A DNA stretch of 64,000 nucleotides from the NCBI GenBank assembly GCA_964624075.1, contig CAZUWH010000012.1:7782-71781 (forward strand), in the 5' to 3' direction. Positions 43,081 through 52,565 of this stretch are shown piece by piece. This DNA comes from CAZUWH01 sp964624075. GTDB taxonomy: Bacteria > Pseudomonadota > Alphaproteobacteria > Rhodospirillales > Rhodospirillaceae. The notes beneath the pieces are model-generated. The model saw nothing but the letters and a program-made list of their open reading frames with translations, searched no databases and had not been told where the DNA came from. Position 1 is the first letter of the stretch, and every line of letters begins with the position of its first letter. A program made the translations under genes and the position numbers.

Positions 43081-43823
43081 CAGGGACCATGCACGCAATC
43101 CGCGCCGTGGCAAGCCGTGAATTCAGAACCTATTTTGCCACACCGCTTGCGCTGGTGTTTATTGTCATTTTCACCGCTCTTTCCAGTGCCCTGACCTTCT
43201 ATGTCGGGGGATTGTTGGAAAACGGTCAGGCCAGCCTGGAACGGTTTTTCCTCTACCATCCCTGGCTTTATCTTTTTCTGGTTCCGGCAGTGGCCATGCG
43301 CTTGTGGGCGGAGGAGCTGAAATCCGGCACGGTTGAGATGTTGATGACCCTCCCGCTTTCCCCCGTGCAGGTCGTGACCGGCAAGTTCCTGGCAGCGTGG
43401 GTGTTCATCGGCCTGGCGCTCGCCCTCACCTTTCCGCTGTGGGTCACCGTCAACATACTGGGCGACCCCGACAACGGGGTGGTGGTGGCAGGCTACATGG
43501 CCAGTTTCCTGATGGCCGGTGCATTTCTTGCTATCGGTTCATGCCTGTCGGCCCTGACCCGCAATCAGGTCATCGCCTTCGTTGGTGGGGCGGCCACGTG
43601 CTTTCTGTTGGTGATGAGCGGTCTCGACATCGTTCTCGACCTCTTCCGGGCCTGGGCACCGGACCTGGTGGTTGAAGCCATCGCTGCTCTCTCGTTTCTC
43701 GCCCATTTCCAGTCAATGAGTCGCGGTGTGATAGAGCTGTCTGACATGATGTTCTTCTCCTCGATGATGGTCTTCTGGCTGTTTGCCACCGTGGTGGTCC
43801 TTGGTCTGCGCAGAGGGAGCTGA
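43077..43823 (+). CDS. ABC-2 type permease (GldF-like)
   Basis: The 248-residue membrane protein has six hydrophobic segments and the family signature ASREFRTYFATPLALVFIVI at the N-terminus, LWAEELKSGTVEMLMTLPLS in the loop after the second helix, and MASFLMAGAFLAIGSCLSAL. This matches the permeases of the GldA-F-G group. Start codon ATG overlaps the ATPase stop. It ends five bases before the next gene. Confidence 0.88.
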   Translation: MTGTMHAIRAVASREFRTYFATPLALVFIVIFTALSSALTFYVGGLLENGQASLERFFLYHPWLYLFLVPAVAMRLWAEELKSGTVEMLMTLPLSPVQVVTGKFLAAWVFIGLALALTFPLWVTVNILGDPDNGVVVAGYMASFLMAGAFLAIGSCLSALTRNQVIAFVGGAATCFLLVMSGLDIVLDLFRAWAPDLVVEAIAALSFLAHFQSMSRGVIELSDMMFFSSMMVFWLFATVVVLGLRRGS

Positions 43824-43828
43824 GGGGC

Positions 43829-45745
43829 ATGATTCTTTCGCCGACTCCCCTCCTCCGGCGCCGTCTAGCCCTGCTCGGCCTCCTTCTGGGAGCGGTTGCC
43901 CTTCTGGCCGTGAACGTGGCGGCCAGTTCGATCCTGAAACCATTTCGGCTCGACCTGACCGAGGAAGGGCTGTTCACGCTTTCTGAGGGCACGCGGCGGG
44001 TCCTTGGGACCATCGATGAGCCCATCATCGTGCGGCTTTATTTTTCCCAACGGCTTGGCGAAGCCAGCCCGCCGCACGCAACCTTTTACAACCGCGTCAA
44101 GGGCCTGCTTCTTCAATACGCCGATCTGAGCAATGGCATGCTGAAGGTGGAGCAGGTCGATCCGGAGCCCTTTTCGGAAGCCGAAGACCGGGCGGTGGCT
44201 TTCGGGCTCCAGGGCGTGCCGGTAACCGAAGGCGGGGAGCTTGGCTACTTCGGTCTTGCCGTCACCAACAGCGTTGATGTCCAGGAGGTAGTGCCGTTCT
44301 TTAACCTCGAACGGGAGACTTTTCTGGAATACGACCTGACTCGGCGGATCCATAGCTTGGCCATGACGAAGCGCAAGACTATTGGTCTCCTGTCCACTCT
44401 GCCTCTCGACGGTCCGGGTGGCAGCGGCCTCGAGATGGCGATGGCCGTGCAGAGGGGAGCCCGGCCCTGGCTGGTGATGGACCAGATCCGTGAACTGTTC
44501 GAGGTACGGACCTTGTCTGCAACGCTCGATACCACGCCCCCTGAGGTAGACGTCCTGATGCTGGTCCAGCCGAAGGGACTGGCGGACAAGACCCTCCGGG
44601 CCATCGACCAGTTCATTCTCAGGGGCGGACGCGCCCTGGTCTTCGTCGATCCGGTTGCCGAAAGCGGCCGCCAGAGGGATGGGGCCGGCCTTGGCGACTT
44701 CATCCAGCTTTTGAGGGTGTGGGGCGTGGACTTCTCGCCCGATCAGGTTGCCGCTAATATTGACGCGGCGCGACGGGTCAATGCCGGCCGGGGCATGCAA
44801 TCAATGATCGCCGATTACGTGGCGTGGTTCTCGCTGGGACAGGAGACCTTCGATGCCGGTGATGCCGTGGTCGGGACTCTCGGGCGAATCAACATGGCGA
44901 CAACCGGCATTCTGGATCCCATCGCGGAAGCCATAACTACCGTTCGTCCCCTCATCGTGACCAGTCCGCGGTCGATGCGACTGTCCGCCGGGCAGTTCGC
45001 CAGCCCGCTGCCGGACGTGGCGGGGCTGCTCCGTGCCTTCCATCCGCAAGACCAGCGGCTTCCCCTGGCCGTCCGCATTACCGGCAGGCCGGTCTCGGCT
45101 TTTCCTGATGGCTTGGCTGAAACGAAGGACAAGGATGGCAAGAAGACGGAAAAGGGTGGGGAGCAGACACCGCCTACGACGGTAGCACCGTCCGCCAACA
45201 TCATCGTGGTGGCCGATACTGACGTTCTCGCGGACGATTTCTGGGTACAGCGACAGAACTTTCTTGGTCAGTATCTAACTCTTCCGGTAGCCGACAATGG
45301 AACGTTCGTGATCAATGCGCTTGAGGATCTGTCCGGGGCCGATGCCCTGATCGGCCTGCGCGGCCGGGGGCGGACCGATCGGCCCTTCGTGCTGGTGGAA
45401 ACGTTGCGCCGGGAAGCAGAGCTGCGCTACCGGGCCAGGGAACAGGCGTTGCTGCAACAGATCGAGGCGGTCCAGGGTCGCATGCGCAGCCTGGAACGGC
45501 GCGAAGGCAGGCCGATGGAGGCTCTCCTGACGATCGAGGAGCGCAAGACCCTCGAGGATTTCCGGCGCGACCTGGTTGCGACCCGCCGCGAACTGCGCGC
45601 GGTCAAGCACGCCCTTGCCCAGGACATCGAACGTCTACACGCCTGGCTCAAGGGTTTCAACATCGCCGGCATGCCATTGCTGCTGGCCGGCGTGGTGGTG
45701 GGAGTCGCCGTGCGGCGCCGTCGGTTGCATCCAACCGTCGTCTGA
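43829..45745 (+). CDS. GldG-family ABC auxiliary protein
   Basis: The 638-residue protein begins with one membrane helix (LALLGLLLGAVALLAVNVAA), followed by a large periplasmic domain of the GldG type (LDLTEEGLFTLSEGTRRVL, LYFSQRLGEASPPHATFYNR, EYDLTRRIHSL, GGRALVFVDPVAE), and ends with a coiled coil (RRELRAVKHALAQDIERLHA) and a second membrane helix. This family accompanies GldA/GldF ATPase-permease pairs. In Bacteroidota it is needed for gliding; in proteobacteria its substrate is unknown. Confidence 0.85.
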   Translation: MILSPTPLLRRRLALLGLLLGAVALLAVNVAASSILKPFRLDLTEEGLFTLSEGTRRVLGTIDEPIIVRLYFSQRLGEASPPHATFYNRVKGLLLQYADLSNGMLKVEQVDPEPFSEAEDRAVAFGLQGVPVTEGGELGYFGLAVTNSVDVQEVVPFFNLERETFLEYDLTRRIHSLAMTKRKTIGLLSTLPLDGPGGSGLEMAMAVQRGARPWLVMDQIRELFEVRTLSATLDTTPPEVDVLMLVQPKGLADKTLRAIDQFILRGGRALVFVDPVAESGRQRDGAGLGDFIQLLRVWGVDFSPDQVAANIDAARRVNAGRGMQSMIADYVAWFSLGQETFDAGDAVVGTLGRINMATTGILDPIAEAITTVRPLIVTSPRSMRLSAGQFASPLPDVAGLLRAFHPQDQRLPLAVRITGRPVSAFPDGLAETKDKDGKKTEKGGEQTPPTTVAPSANIIVVADTDVLADDFWVQRQNFLGQYLTLPVADNGTFVINALEDLSGADALIGLRGRGRTDRPFVLVETLRREAELRYRAREQALLQQIEAVQGRMRSLERREGRPMEALLTIEERKTLEDFRRDLVATRRELRAVKHALAQDIERLHAWLKGFNIAGMPLLLAGVVVGVAVRRRRLHPTVV

Positions 45746-45811
45746 TACCATTCGCGTGCTGATACGGGCCGGTGGCTTGGCAAACGAAACGGCAGGGAGA
45801 AAGCGCCCCCC

Positions 45812-46885
45812 ATGACTCCAAGGACTTTTCTTATCGTGGCCTTGGTGGCCGTGGCCTCACTGGTCGCTGCTGCCATGGTTGTGACCAGCCTCCCCCCTCG
45901 CCATCCGATCGAGACGGATGGCGAGGTGCTGTTTCCCGGCCTGGCCGATCAGACCGTTGCCCGCCTGGTGGTCCGCACTGCAACTGGTCCCCTAACGATC
46001 GAACGGGGTGAATCGGGGTGGCGTCTCAAGGAGCGGGATGACTACCCGGTCGATGTTACCAAGGTTCGCGAAACAATAGTAAGAATGGCCCAGACTATCC
46101 TTCTGGAACCGAAGACCACCAGGCCCGAGCGGCACGCGCTGCTAGATCTCGTCGATCCGGAGGACCCTGCGGCGACTGAAACAACAGCGAGGCCGAAAGG
46201 AAAGGGACGCGCCCTTGCTCTGGAGGATACAACCGGCAAGGTCCTTGCCGCCCTCATCGTCGGCAAGCGTCGCTTCGACCTGGGGGGTACAGGCGGTGCG
46301 GAAGAAGGGATCTACGTCCGCCGTCCAGGCGAGGCGCAAACGTGGCTGGCCCGCACCAGTCTGTTTCCTGCCGCTGAGCCGCGCGGCTGGGTCGATCCGA
46401 CCGTGATCGGAGTTGATCCGGCCCGGGTAACGCGGGTCACCTTCCGCCATTCCGACGGCCAGGTAGTGATGGTCAGCCGGACGGACAATGGTCCTCCCGC
46501 CGTCCAACCTCTTCCGGCTCATGCCGACGTGGATGAGGGAACGGCGCAGCGCGTTCTGGCGCTTCTGTCCAATGTGACCCTTGAGGACGTGCGCAAGAAG
46601 GATGCAGGTGTGTTCAAGGCCGATAAAACCATTCGGATCGAGGTGGTCACCCGCGAAGGTCTTCTGATCAACGTTGCCGTGCACGACCATGACGGGGCGA
46701 CATGGATCACAGTCAATGCCACCGGCAGGCAGGATATGGATGAGGAAGCCAAAATGGTCAACGATCGCACGCGCGGCTGGCTATACCGGCTCCCCTCCTA
46801 TAACGCGGCCGTCTTTCACAGCCGCCAGAGCGACCTGGTCAAGAAAGGGGCGGATAAACCGGAAGCGGAGGGGTTTCAGGATTAA
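45812..46885 (+). CDS. DUF4340 domain-containing protein
   Basis: A 357-residue protein with an N-terminal membrane anchor (TFLIVALVAVASLVAAAMVV) and a periplasmic DUF4340 domain: FPGLADQTVARLVVRTATGP, GWRLKERDDYPVDVTKVRET, LIVGKRRF, and YVRRPGEAQTWLARTSL. DUF4340 genes typically follow GldG-family genes, as here (66 bases), so it is the fourth component of the transporter operon. Molecular role unknown. Confidence 0.85.
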   Translation: MTPRTFLIVALVAVASLVAAAMVVTSLPPRHPIETDGEVLFPGLADQTVARLVVRTATGPLTIERGESGWRLKERDDYPVDVTKVRETIVRMAQTILLEPKTTRPERHALLDLVDPEDPAATETTARPKGKGRALALEDTTGKVLAALIVGKRRFDLGGTGGAEEGIYVRRPGEAQTWLARTSLFPAAEPRGWVDPTVIGVDPARVTRVTFRHSDGQVVMVSRTDNGPPAVQPLPAHADVDEGTAQRVLALLSNVTLEDVRKKDAGVFKADKTIRIEVVTREGLLINVAVHDHDGATWITVNATGRQDMDEEAKMVNDRTRGWLYRLPSYNAAVFHSRQSDLVKKGADKPEAEGFQD

Positions 46886-47004
46886 AGGATCTAAGAGGAA
46901 TGGTTCCCGCATGCAGACAAGTTCACCTCCGCAGAGTGCAAGATTACCGCATTTCATATCAGGGATAACCCACTCTTCCCTCAAGGGGAAGGAGGATCGC
47001 TTGT

Positions 47005-47722
47005 TTCAACGGCATTGGACCAGACCTTTCCTCCACCCCCTCACGCCTGGCCGAGTCTCGGGGTTGTCATCCCGACGCTGAATGCGGCAACGGCCGTAGC
47101 GGCGTATATGGCATCCGTATGTCGTTGGCAGGGCAGGCTGGATATGGTGGGTTGCGGACGGCGGCTCTGCCGATGGCACACCGGTCCTGGCCGCCGCCCG
47201 GGTCGTGCAAAGCCGGCGCGGTCGGGGTCTTCAGCTTATCATGGGGGTAGCTGTCGCTCAGGGCGACTGGCTCTTGTTCCTGTATGCCGATACCATTCTT
47301 GCCCCTGGCTGGGAGGAGGAAGCATGCCGCTTCATGGCAGGGCAAGGGCGGGCGGAACGGGCCGCCGCGTTCCGGTTTGCTCTTGATGATACAGTGTCCG
47401 CGGCGCGCCGGGTCGAGCGGCTGACGGCATGGCGCTGCCAGAGAATGAAGTTGCCCTACGGCGATCATGGCCTGCTGTTGCCGCTGCTGTTGCCGCGCCT
47501 CTTTTACGACCGGCTGGGCGCGGCTACCGGCCTGACCTGCCGCTGATGGAGGATATTGATCTGGTCCGATGGATCGGCGGTCGCCGGCTGGTGCTGCTGG
47601 AGACCCCTGCCGTCACCTCTACCGCCCGTTACCGGCGCGACGGCTATTGGCAACGGCCGCTGCGCAATTTGGTGTGCCTTGCCTTTACACCTTATAGGTG
47701 TGCCAGCGACAGCGATTGCTAG
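47005..47722 (+). pseudogene. family 2 glycosyltransferase (TIGR04283 type), frameshifted
   Basis: Three overlapping plus-strand frames join to one glycosyltransferase. The first gives WPSLGVVIPTLNAATAVAAY; then, in another frame, SRRGRGLQLIMGVAVAQGDW, LLFLYADTILAPGW and the YGDHGLLL region; and in a third, DLPLMEDIDLVRWIGGRRLV and TSTARYRRDGYWQRPLRNL. At least two frameshifts break the gene. TIGR04283-type enzymes usually sit near a second transferase that is absent here. Confidence 0.72.
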
Positions 47723-47778
47723 ACTGTATGATGGCAGATGATACCGGCGCGTCATCTTCATGAGGGCACTGCCAAAAA

Positions 47779-47955
47779 CCCTTCCCCTTGGATCGAGGGA
47801 GGGTTTGGGAGGAGGTGATATTTGAATCCAGAAGAGGATTATTTTGTCCCACGCTTTGTGTCCCGTGTGTCTCGGCAGAGGGAACCTCATGCAATCCTAG
47901 TGCGTCCCCATCACCCCCCCCCTGCCTTTCCCCGATCCAAGGGGGAGGTAAAAGT
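47779..47955. repeat. palindrome-bounded repeat element, copy with divergent interior
   Basis: CCTTCCCCTTGGATCGAGGG AGGG plus TTTGGGAGGAGGTGAT at one end and CATCACCCCCCCCC, CTTTCCCCGATCCAAGGGGG AGG at the other frame a 177-bp unit. The ends match the dispersed family but the interior does not. It fills the gap between the dead glycosyltransferase and gltX. Confidence 0.6.
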
Positions 47956-48076
47956 GCCCATGACCTGCTGCCCGCGGCTAGGTGGGCGTGTCGTCATGTG
48001 GGGTTGACGGGGATGCAGGAGGTGCAAGAATTGTTTGTAAGGTGCATAAACGACCCATAGGAACAGGTCAACCGCC

Positions 48077-49432
48077 ATGTCCATTACCGTTCGCTTCGCG
48101 CCTAGCCCGACCGGGCTTCTTCACGTCGGCAATGCCCGTGTGGCCCTGTTCAACCGCCTGTTCGCCGACCGTCACGGGGGACGCTTTATCCTGCGTCTGG
48201 ATGATACCGATGTCGAACGTTCCCGGGAGGATTATGCCGCCGCTATTGAACGGGATCTGGCCTGGCTTGGCATCATCTGGGAACACAAGGTGCGACAGAG
48301 TGAACGGCTGACACGCTACGATGTGGTAATGGCCCGGCTGCTGGCGGTGGAACGGGTGTACCCTTGTTACGAAACGGCTGAGGAACTGGAGCGTCGTCGC
48401 TGCTTGCGGCGCACGTGTGGCCAGCCACCGATCTATGACCGTGCCGCCCTGAAGTTGTCGGTGGCTGACCGTGCCCGTCTGGAAGCAGAGGGGTGCCGGC
48501 CGCACTGGCGGTTCCGGCTTGATCTGCATGAGATGAGGTGGGATGATCTAGTGCGAGGGCCTTGCCATTATCATGGCGCGCATCTGAGCGACCCGGTCCT
48601 CCAGCGGGCAGATGGAACCTATCTCTATACGCTGCCTTCAGTGGTCGATGATATTGATCTTGCTGTCACCCATGTCATTCGCGGCGAGGACCACGTGACC
48701 AATACGGCTGTGCAGAGTCAGCTTTTCCAGGCGTTGGAGGCGTTGCCGCCAGCTTTTGCCCACCTGCCGCTGATGAGCGACGCGAGCGGACAGGGGTTGT
48801 CGAAACGGCTGGGTTCGCTGTCTCTCGATTCCTTCCGCCAGCAGGGCATCGAGCCCATGGCCCTTGCCAGTCTGCTTGCCGCGGTTGGAACAGGGGGATC
48901 TCCCCAGCTCAAGGGCACGCTTGCCGAACTGGCGGCGGGTTTCACTCTCGAGCATTGCAGCCGCGCGGCACCGCGTTTCGACATGACCGAACTGTGGCAC
49001 ATGAACGCGCGCCTCTTGCACGAGACCCCTCTTGCCGTTGTCCGCGAACGGCTGGCAGCCATGGGTCTGGGCGAAGTGACGGAGGCCTTCTGGAGCGCCG
49101 TGCGTGCTAATCTCGATCGTCTTGAGACAGCGGTCGTATGGTGGCGGGTATGCACACATCCGCAGACAGTCAGGATCGAAGATGCCGACCTGTGTGCCTG
49201 CGCCGCCGACCTTCTGCCGCCCGAGCCGTGGGACGAAACCACCTGGTCTGTCTGGACCAATGCCATCAGGACAGCGACAGGGCGCACGGGCAAGGCCCTG
49301 TTTCATCCCTTGCGACTGGCCCTGACCGGTCGTGACCACGGCCCGGAACTGAAAGGGCTGCTGCTGGTGATTGGCCGGACCCGGGCGCTGATCCGGCTGC
49401 GGGGGAGTGATGCTGGCATGCTAGCCAGATGA
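48077..49432 (+). CDS. gltX: glutamyl-tRNA synthetase
   Basis: The 451-residue class I synthetase charges tRNA-Glu and, in organisms without GlnRS, tRNA-Gln. The nucleotide-binding signature is RFAPSPTGLLHVGNARVALF (HVGN in place of HIGH), followed by FILRLDDTDVERSREDY, and the KMSKS loop appears as LSKR at 241-244. VTHVIRGEDHVTNTAVQ and the C-terminal anticodon-binding helices are in place. The zinc-site region carries CYETAEELERRRC. Length is normal. Confidence 0.95.
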   Translation: MSITVRFAPSPTGLLHVGNARVALFNRLFADRHGGRFILRLDDTDVERSREDYAAAIERDLAWLGIIWEHKVRQSERLTRYDVVMARLLAVERVYPCYETAEELERRRCLRRTCGQPPIYDRAALKLSVADRARLEAEGCRPHWRFRLDLHEMRWDDLVRGPCHYHGAHLSDPVLQRADGTYLYTLPSVVDDIDLAVTHVIRGEDHVTNTAVQSQLFQALEALPPAFAHLPLMSDASGQGLSKRLGSLSLDSFRQQGIEPMALASLLAAVGTGGSPQLKGTLAELAAGFTLEHCSRAAPRFDMTELWHMNARLLHETPLAVVRERLAAMGLGEVTEAFWSAVRANLDRLETAVVWWRVCTHPQTVRIEDADLCACAADLLPPEPWDETTWSVWTNAIRTATGRTGKALFHPLRLALTGRDHGPELKGLLLVIGRTRALIRLRGSDAGMLAR

Positions 49433-49719
49433 TAATGGGCAAACATTGGACACGCCGACCTGACCTGATTGGAAAGAGGCTTGTGCAAGAGCTCTCCTGA
49501 GCCGCTGCCATACCTCATACGGTTTCCGGAAAGCCTCGGACTTTCCGGAAATCTGCCCTCAGTCGCCGGGTGCAGGAGCGCCAGCCCGCGTTGGGGGCTC
49601 GGAGTCCGGAAATTTTCCGGACTCCGTATCAGGCTTGCACTCTACCGTATGCGCATCTCTGACCTTATAAGTGCTGCGGCCGTCGTGTGAGCGCGTCTGC
49701 TGCCGGGGGAATGCCCTGC
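49433..49719. other. gene-free stretch with TTTCCGGAAA repeats and a hairpin
   Basis: TTTCCGGAAA occurs at 49523-49532 and 49542-49551. At 49600-49626 CGGAGTCCGGAAA and its exact reverse complement flank one base, giving 13-bp arms and essentially no loop. ACGGTTTCCGGAAAG here is also found at about 4109, in the gap before pdxJ. No gene is seen. Confidence 0.5.
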
Positions 49720-49985
49720 GAACCGCCACGAGCCGCTCTGCCGCCGGACCAGACGTCCCCTTTACCCTATACCCCAACCCTCCCCCATCAAGGGGGAGGG
49801 GGTCTTTCCTCCCAGAGGGGGGGATCTGTCCGGAGCGGATCAAGGGAGCATGAAGCCTTCCGCCTGAAATGGCAAGCCCTCCCCCCCTTGGATCGGGGGA
49901 GAGTTGGGTGGGGGTGATGGCTCCGCCTGGAGGACGGCTGTCTGTTGCAGGCCCGATGATGTGACCACCGCAATTTCACGCGTGC
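49720..49985. repeat. two half copies of the palindrome-bounded element, end to end
   Basis: 49720-49801 (AACCGCCACGAGCCG ... ACCAGACGTC ... CCCTCCCCCATCAAGGGGGA GGG) is the reverse of the right half of copy 1. After a linker, 49850-49985 (GCATGAAGCCTTCCGCCTGA, AAGCCCTCCC, GGATCGGGGGAG, GGGTGGGGGTGATGGCTCC) is the left half of another copy like that at 17.9 kb. Confidence 0.65.
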
Positions 49986-50109
49986 CATGGCAGGCGTGAA
50001 TACCGTCGGGCTGCCTGTTGGAGGGAAACCGTTCCTGTCCAGGAACGCCATCTCTTCTATTGACACGCCGATGGAGAGACCTTCCACCGCAGGTCCGTTC
50101 TACAAGTCG

Positions 50110-51540
50110 CGGTATGTCAACCGGTCGATCCTTCTCCAGACCGTGCCCATACCTGGAGGACCAAAACAGCTTCCGCGATAACAGGCTCCCAATCTCCGGC
50201 TCGTTCCTGGCGAAAGATGCGTAGCGAGGGATACCAGGCACTCGCAGATCCCGTCCGTCCCCAGCGCCAATCGGCCGGTGTGCGTGCGAGCAACTACGTC
50301 AGCCTGCCCATGGCGGCGGCAAGATAGCCAACCGCCGTGCATACTGAAATCACGAGGTCCATCCGGGTACTGGCCGCTGCCGTGTCGGCGAAGTCCCATA
50401 GATGCGGCGAAAGGTTCCACCTGATCGAAGCCGGAGGCGGCCAGATCCTTCTGGGCCGGACCGACTTGTAACGCATACCGTGCCACGTCCCCGGTTTCCA
50501 GCAGCGGCTGGAGCAGCGGCCACGGGATCGAGCGCTTGGCGTTGTTGGACTGGGTGGGGCCGCCCGCTCCATTATACCACGCCTACCTTGGGTTTGCCGC
50601 CCGTGGGCAGCCGTGCTGTCCAGGCCGCGTCGTCCTCCGCTGTGGCGTGCAGATAACCGGTTGCGAGCGGCAGGTCGGCGGTCGTGAGCTCCAGACGGTG
50701 GGGGAGAGTGAACTGAGGCACCGCATAATCCAGATCCGCCGGGGACGGGTCGGGGGCAAGAAGATGCGGGCTATGTGCCGGGACCTTGGAAGATCACTGC
50801 CGCGGCGCGCCCAACGAGGCGCGTCCACCAGCGGCGCGAGTTGCATGGTATCGCCATAGCCCTGCTCCGCCCATACCAGGGTGCGCTTCCCCACCAGAGG
50901 TTCGCCCCGCGCCAGTTGGGTACCGACAAAAGCCAGTGCGGCTCGGGAAAGGCGGGCCAATGCCAACGCCACTCGTACTCCCGCCCGCCGGCGGTGAGGT
51001 CACCCTCGCCCAGCAGGGCTAGATTCCAGTGCCCTAGGGCATAGCCGGGCGCGCAGACCACCGCCTGGCGGTAGCAGGCCAGCGCTTCCTCCGGGCAGCC
51101 GAGTTCCATCAGGACCTTGCCCAGGGTGGTCCGGGCGTCTTCGATCTTCTCGATCGCGCCGGTAAAACGTAACCGCCTCGCGGTAGTGTCCCCCGATCTG
51201 AAGGGAGGCTGCTAGGTCGACCAGGGTGGCAACAGCCGCCCTGTTTTTACCAAGGCGATCAAGAGCGGCGGCAAGATTTTCCGCCCCCATCGGCTGGCCG
51301 GGATCGACGCGCAGCGCATGGCGGACAAAGATCTGCCGCCCGTTTGTGATCGCCCGTGAGCGCGGCAAGAACACCAAGCTGATGCAGGCATGGTGCCGTC
51401 ATCAGTCTGGGCCGGTCGATCAGATCGAGATAGCCGGTGCGGGCGCCGGCTTAAGTCGCCTGCCGCGTGCTTGCGCAGGGCGAAGCCAAAGGCTGGAACG
51501 GCACGGGCGATGACGTCGAGTGGTCGCGGGTCCATTGGAA
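50110..51540 (-). pseudogene. tetratricopeptide-repeat glycosyltransferase-like protein, heavily degraded
   Basis: Minus-strand fragments in alternating frames rebuild a TPR protein with a C-terminal glycosyltransferase-9-like domain. TPR pieces are LHQLGVLAALTGDHKRAADL and ELGCPEEALACYRQAVV. The linker is GGREYEWRWHWPAF. The catalytic-domain pieces are LVGKRTLVWAEQGYGDTMQL, KVGVVWNGAGGPTQSNNAKR, SIPWPLLQPLLETGD and RMDLVISVCTAVGYLAAAMG, then ADWRWGR. At least six frame changes are needed. Family members of this type are often near flagellar or polysaccharide genes; none is adjacent. Confidence 0.7.
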
Positions 51541-51814
51541 TTCTCCTGGTTCAAGTGAAAGATGTCGCGCTTGACAGGCGCGCATCAGGCGTTGGAGATT
51601 GTCATGGGGCTGTTGCCATCAGTAAAAAAGAAAGTCAACTTCTACGAGTTTCTCCCGCAGGAAACAGAACCTGCTGGACCTGAGACGGCCAGATGATTGA
51701 TAATGGAGAATCCAGAGGTGCAATTTTACGGCGTGGTCAGGTGGAACGATTACGGTGCGCAACGAGTCCTGTTATCGCCTTCATGTCTTGACAGCGCCGG
51801 AGGGGGGAAATGAA

Positions 51815-52489
51815 GTGTTGATAACTGCCTTCTTCAGGGGCGTAGGCCAGATGGCTGATTCCCGTCTGCGTGCCATTGCTCTGCGCGGGGTGGGAATCTC
51901 TGTCGTTACCTATATGATCCTGTGGGGGGGAGTGTCGTGGCTGTTGGCCGCAACGACGGTGCTGTCGATCGGGTGGATGGAAACCCTGGTGGATGTGGCA
52001 GGAAGTCTGGCAGCGTTTGCCCTAAGTCTCCTGTTTTTTCCCGCTTTCGTCAGCACCGTGATCGGTTTCTTCCTCGAAGACGTCATCCAGGCCGTTGAGG
52101 CACGCCACTACCCGAATCTGCCACCGGTGCGGCATCGGCCTCCGAGGGAGATCGTGTGGGAGGGAATCCGTTATGCCGGCGTATTGATTGCCGTCAATCT
52201 CCTGGCACTGCCCCTTTATGTGCTAGTGCCGTTTATCAATCTGTTGGTTTTCTTTGTTCTGAACGGCTATCTTCTAGGCAGGGAGTATTATGAGCTGGTC
52301 GCTCTGCGCCGGTTGAGCGAGGTTGATGCCCGGAAACTGTGGATCCGCGGGAAAAGGTCGCTGTGGATGGCTGGAGGGGTGATTGCCGGGTTATTGGCCA
52401 TTCCGGGGGTGAATGTCCTTGCCCCCATCATGGCCACAGCCTTCATGGTCCACGTGTTCGAGGATCTGCAGCGGCGCAAGGGAGGGTGA
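51815..52489 (+). CDS. EI24 domain-containing membrane protein
   Basis: The 224-residue protein matches the EI24/CysZ-like family: an N-terminal amphipathic segment, paired hydrophobic helices (GVGISVVTYMILWGGVSWLL), FFLEDVIQAVEARHYPNLPP, NLLALPLYVLVPFINLLVFF and LNGYLLGREYYELVALRRLS. GGAGGGGGG at 51799-51807 lies seven bases before GTG 51815, so that start is preferred over the open frame from 51755. CysZ of this family is a sulfate channel, but no sulfur gene is adjacent and the substrate is unassigned. Confidence 0.82.
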   Translation: MLITAFFRGVGQMADSRLRAIALRGVGISVVTYMILWGGVSWLLAATTVLSIGWMETLVDVAGSLAAFALSLLFFPAFVSTVIGFFLEDVIQAVEARHYPNLPPVRHRPPREIVWEGIRYAGVLIAVNLLALPLYVLVPFINLLVFFVLNGYLLGREYYELVALRRLSEVDARKLWIRGKRSLWMAGGVIAGLLAIPGVNVLAPIMATAFMVHVFEDLQRRKGG

Positions 52490-52565
52490 TTTCTCCCTTG
52501 CGATGGATCATATGGACAAAATTGTGACGAAAGCCGTTCGCGCATTGGCAAAGGATGGGGAGAAC

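Noticed and set aside
47723..48076. Insertion sequence remnants near the dead glycosyltransferase
   Set aside because: No transposase-like frame or DDE motif is visible; the stretch is explained by the palindrome-bounded repeat.
51755..51814. Earlier start for the EI24 membrane protein
   Set aside because: The extra 20 codons are unconserved in character and a strong ribosome binding site sits directly before GTG 51815.
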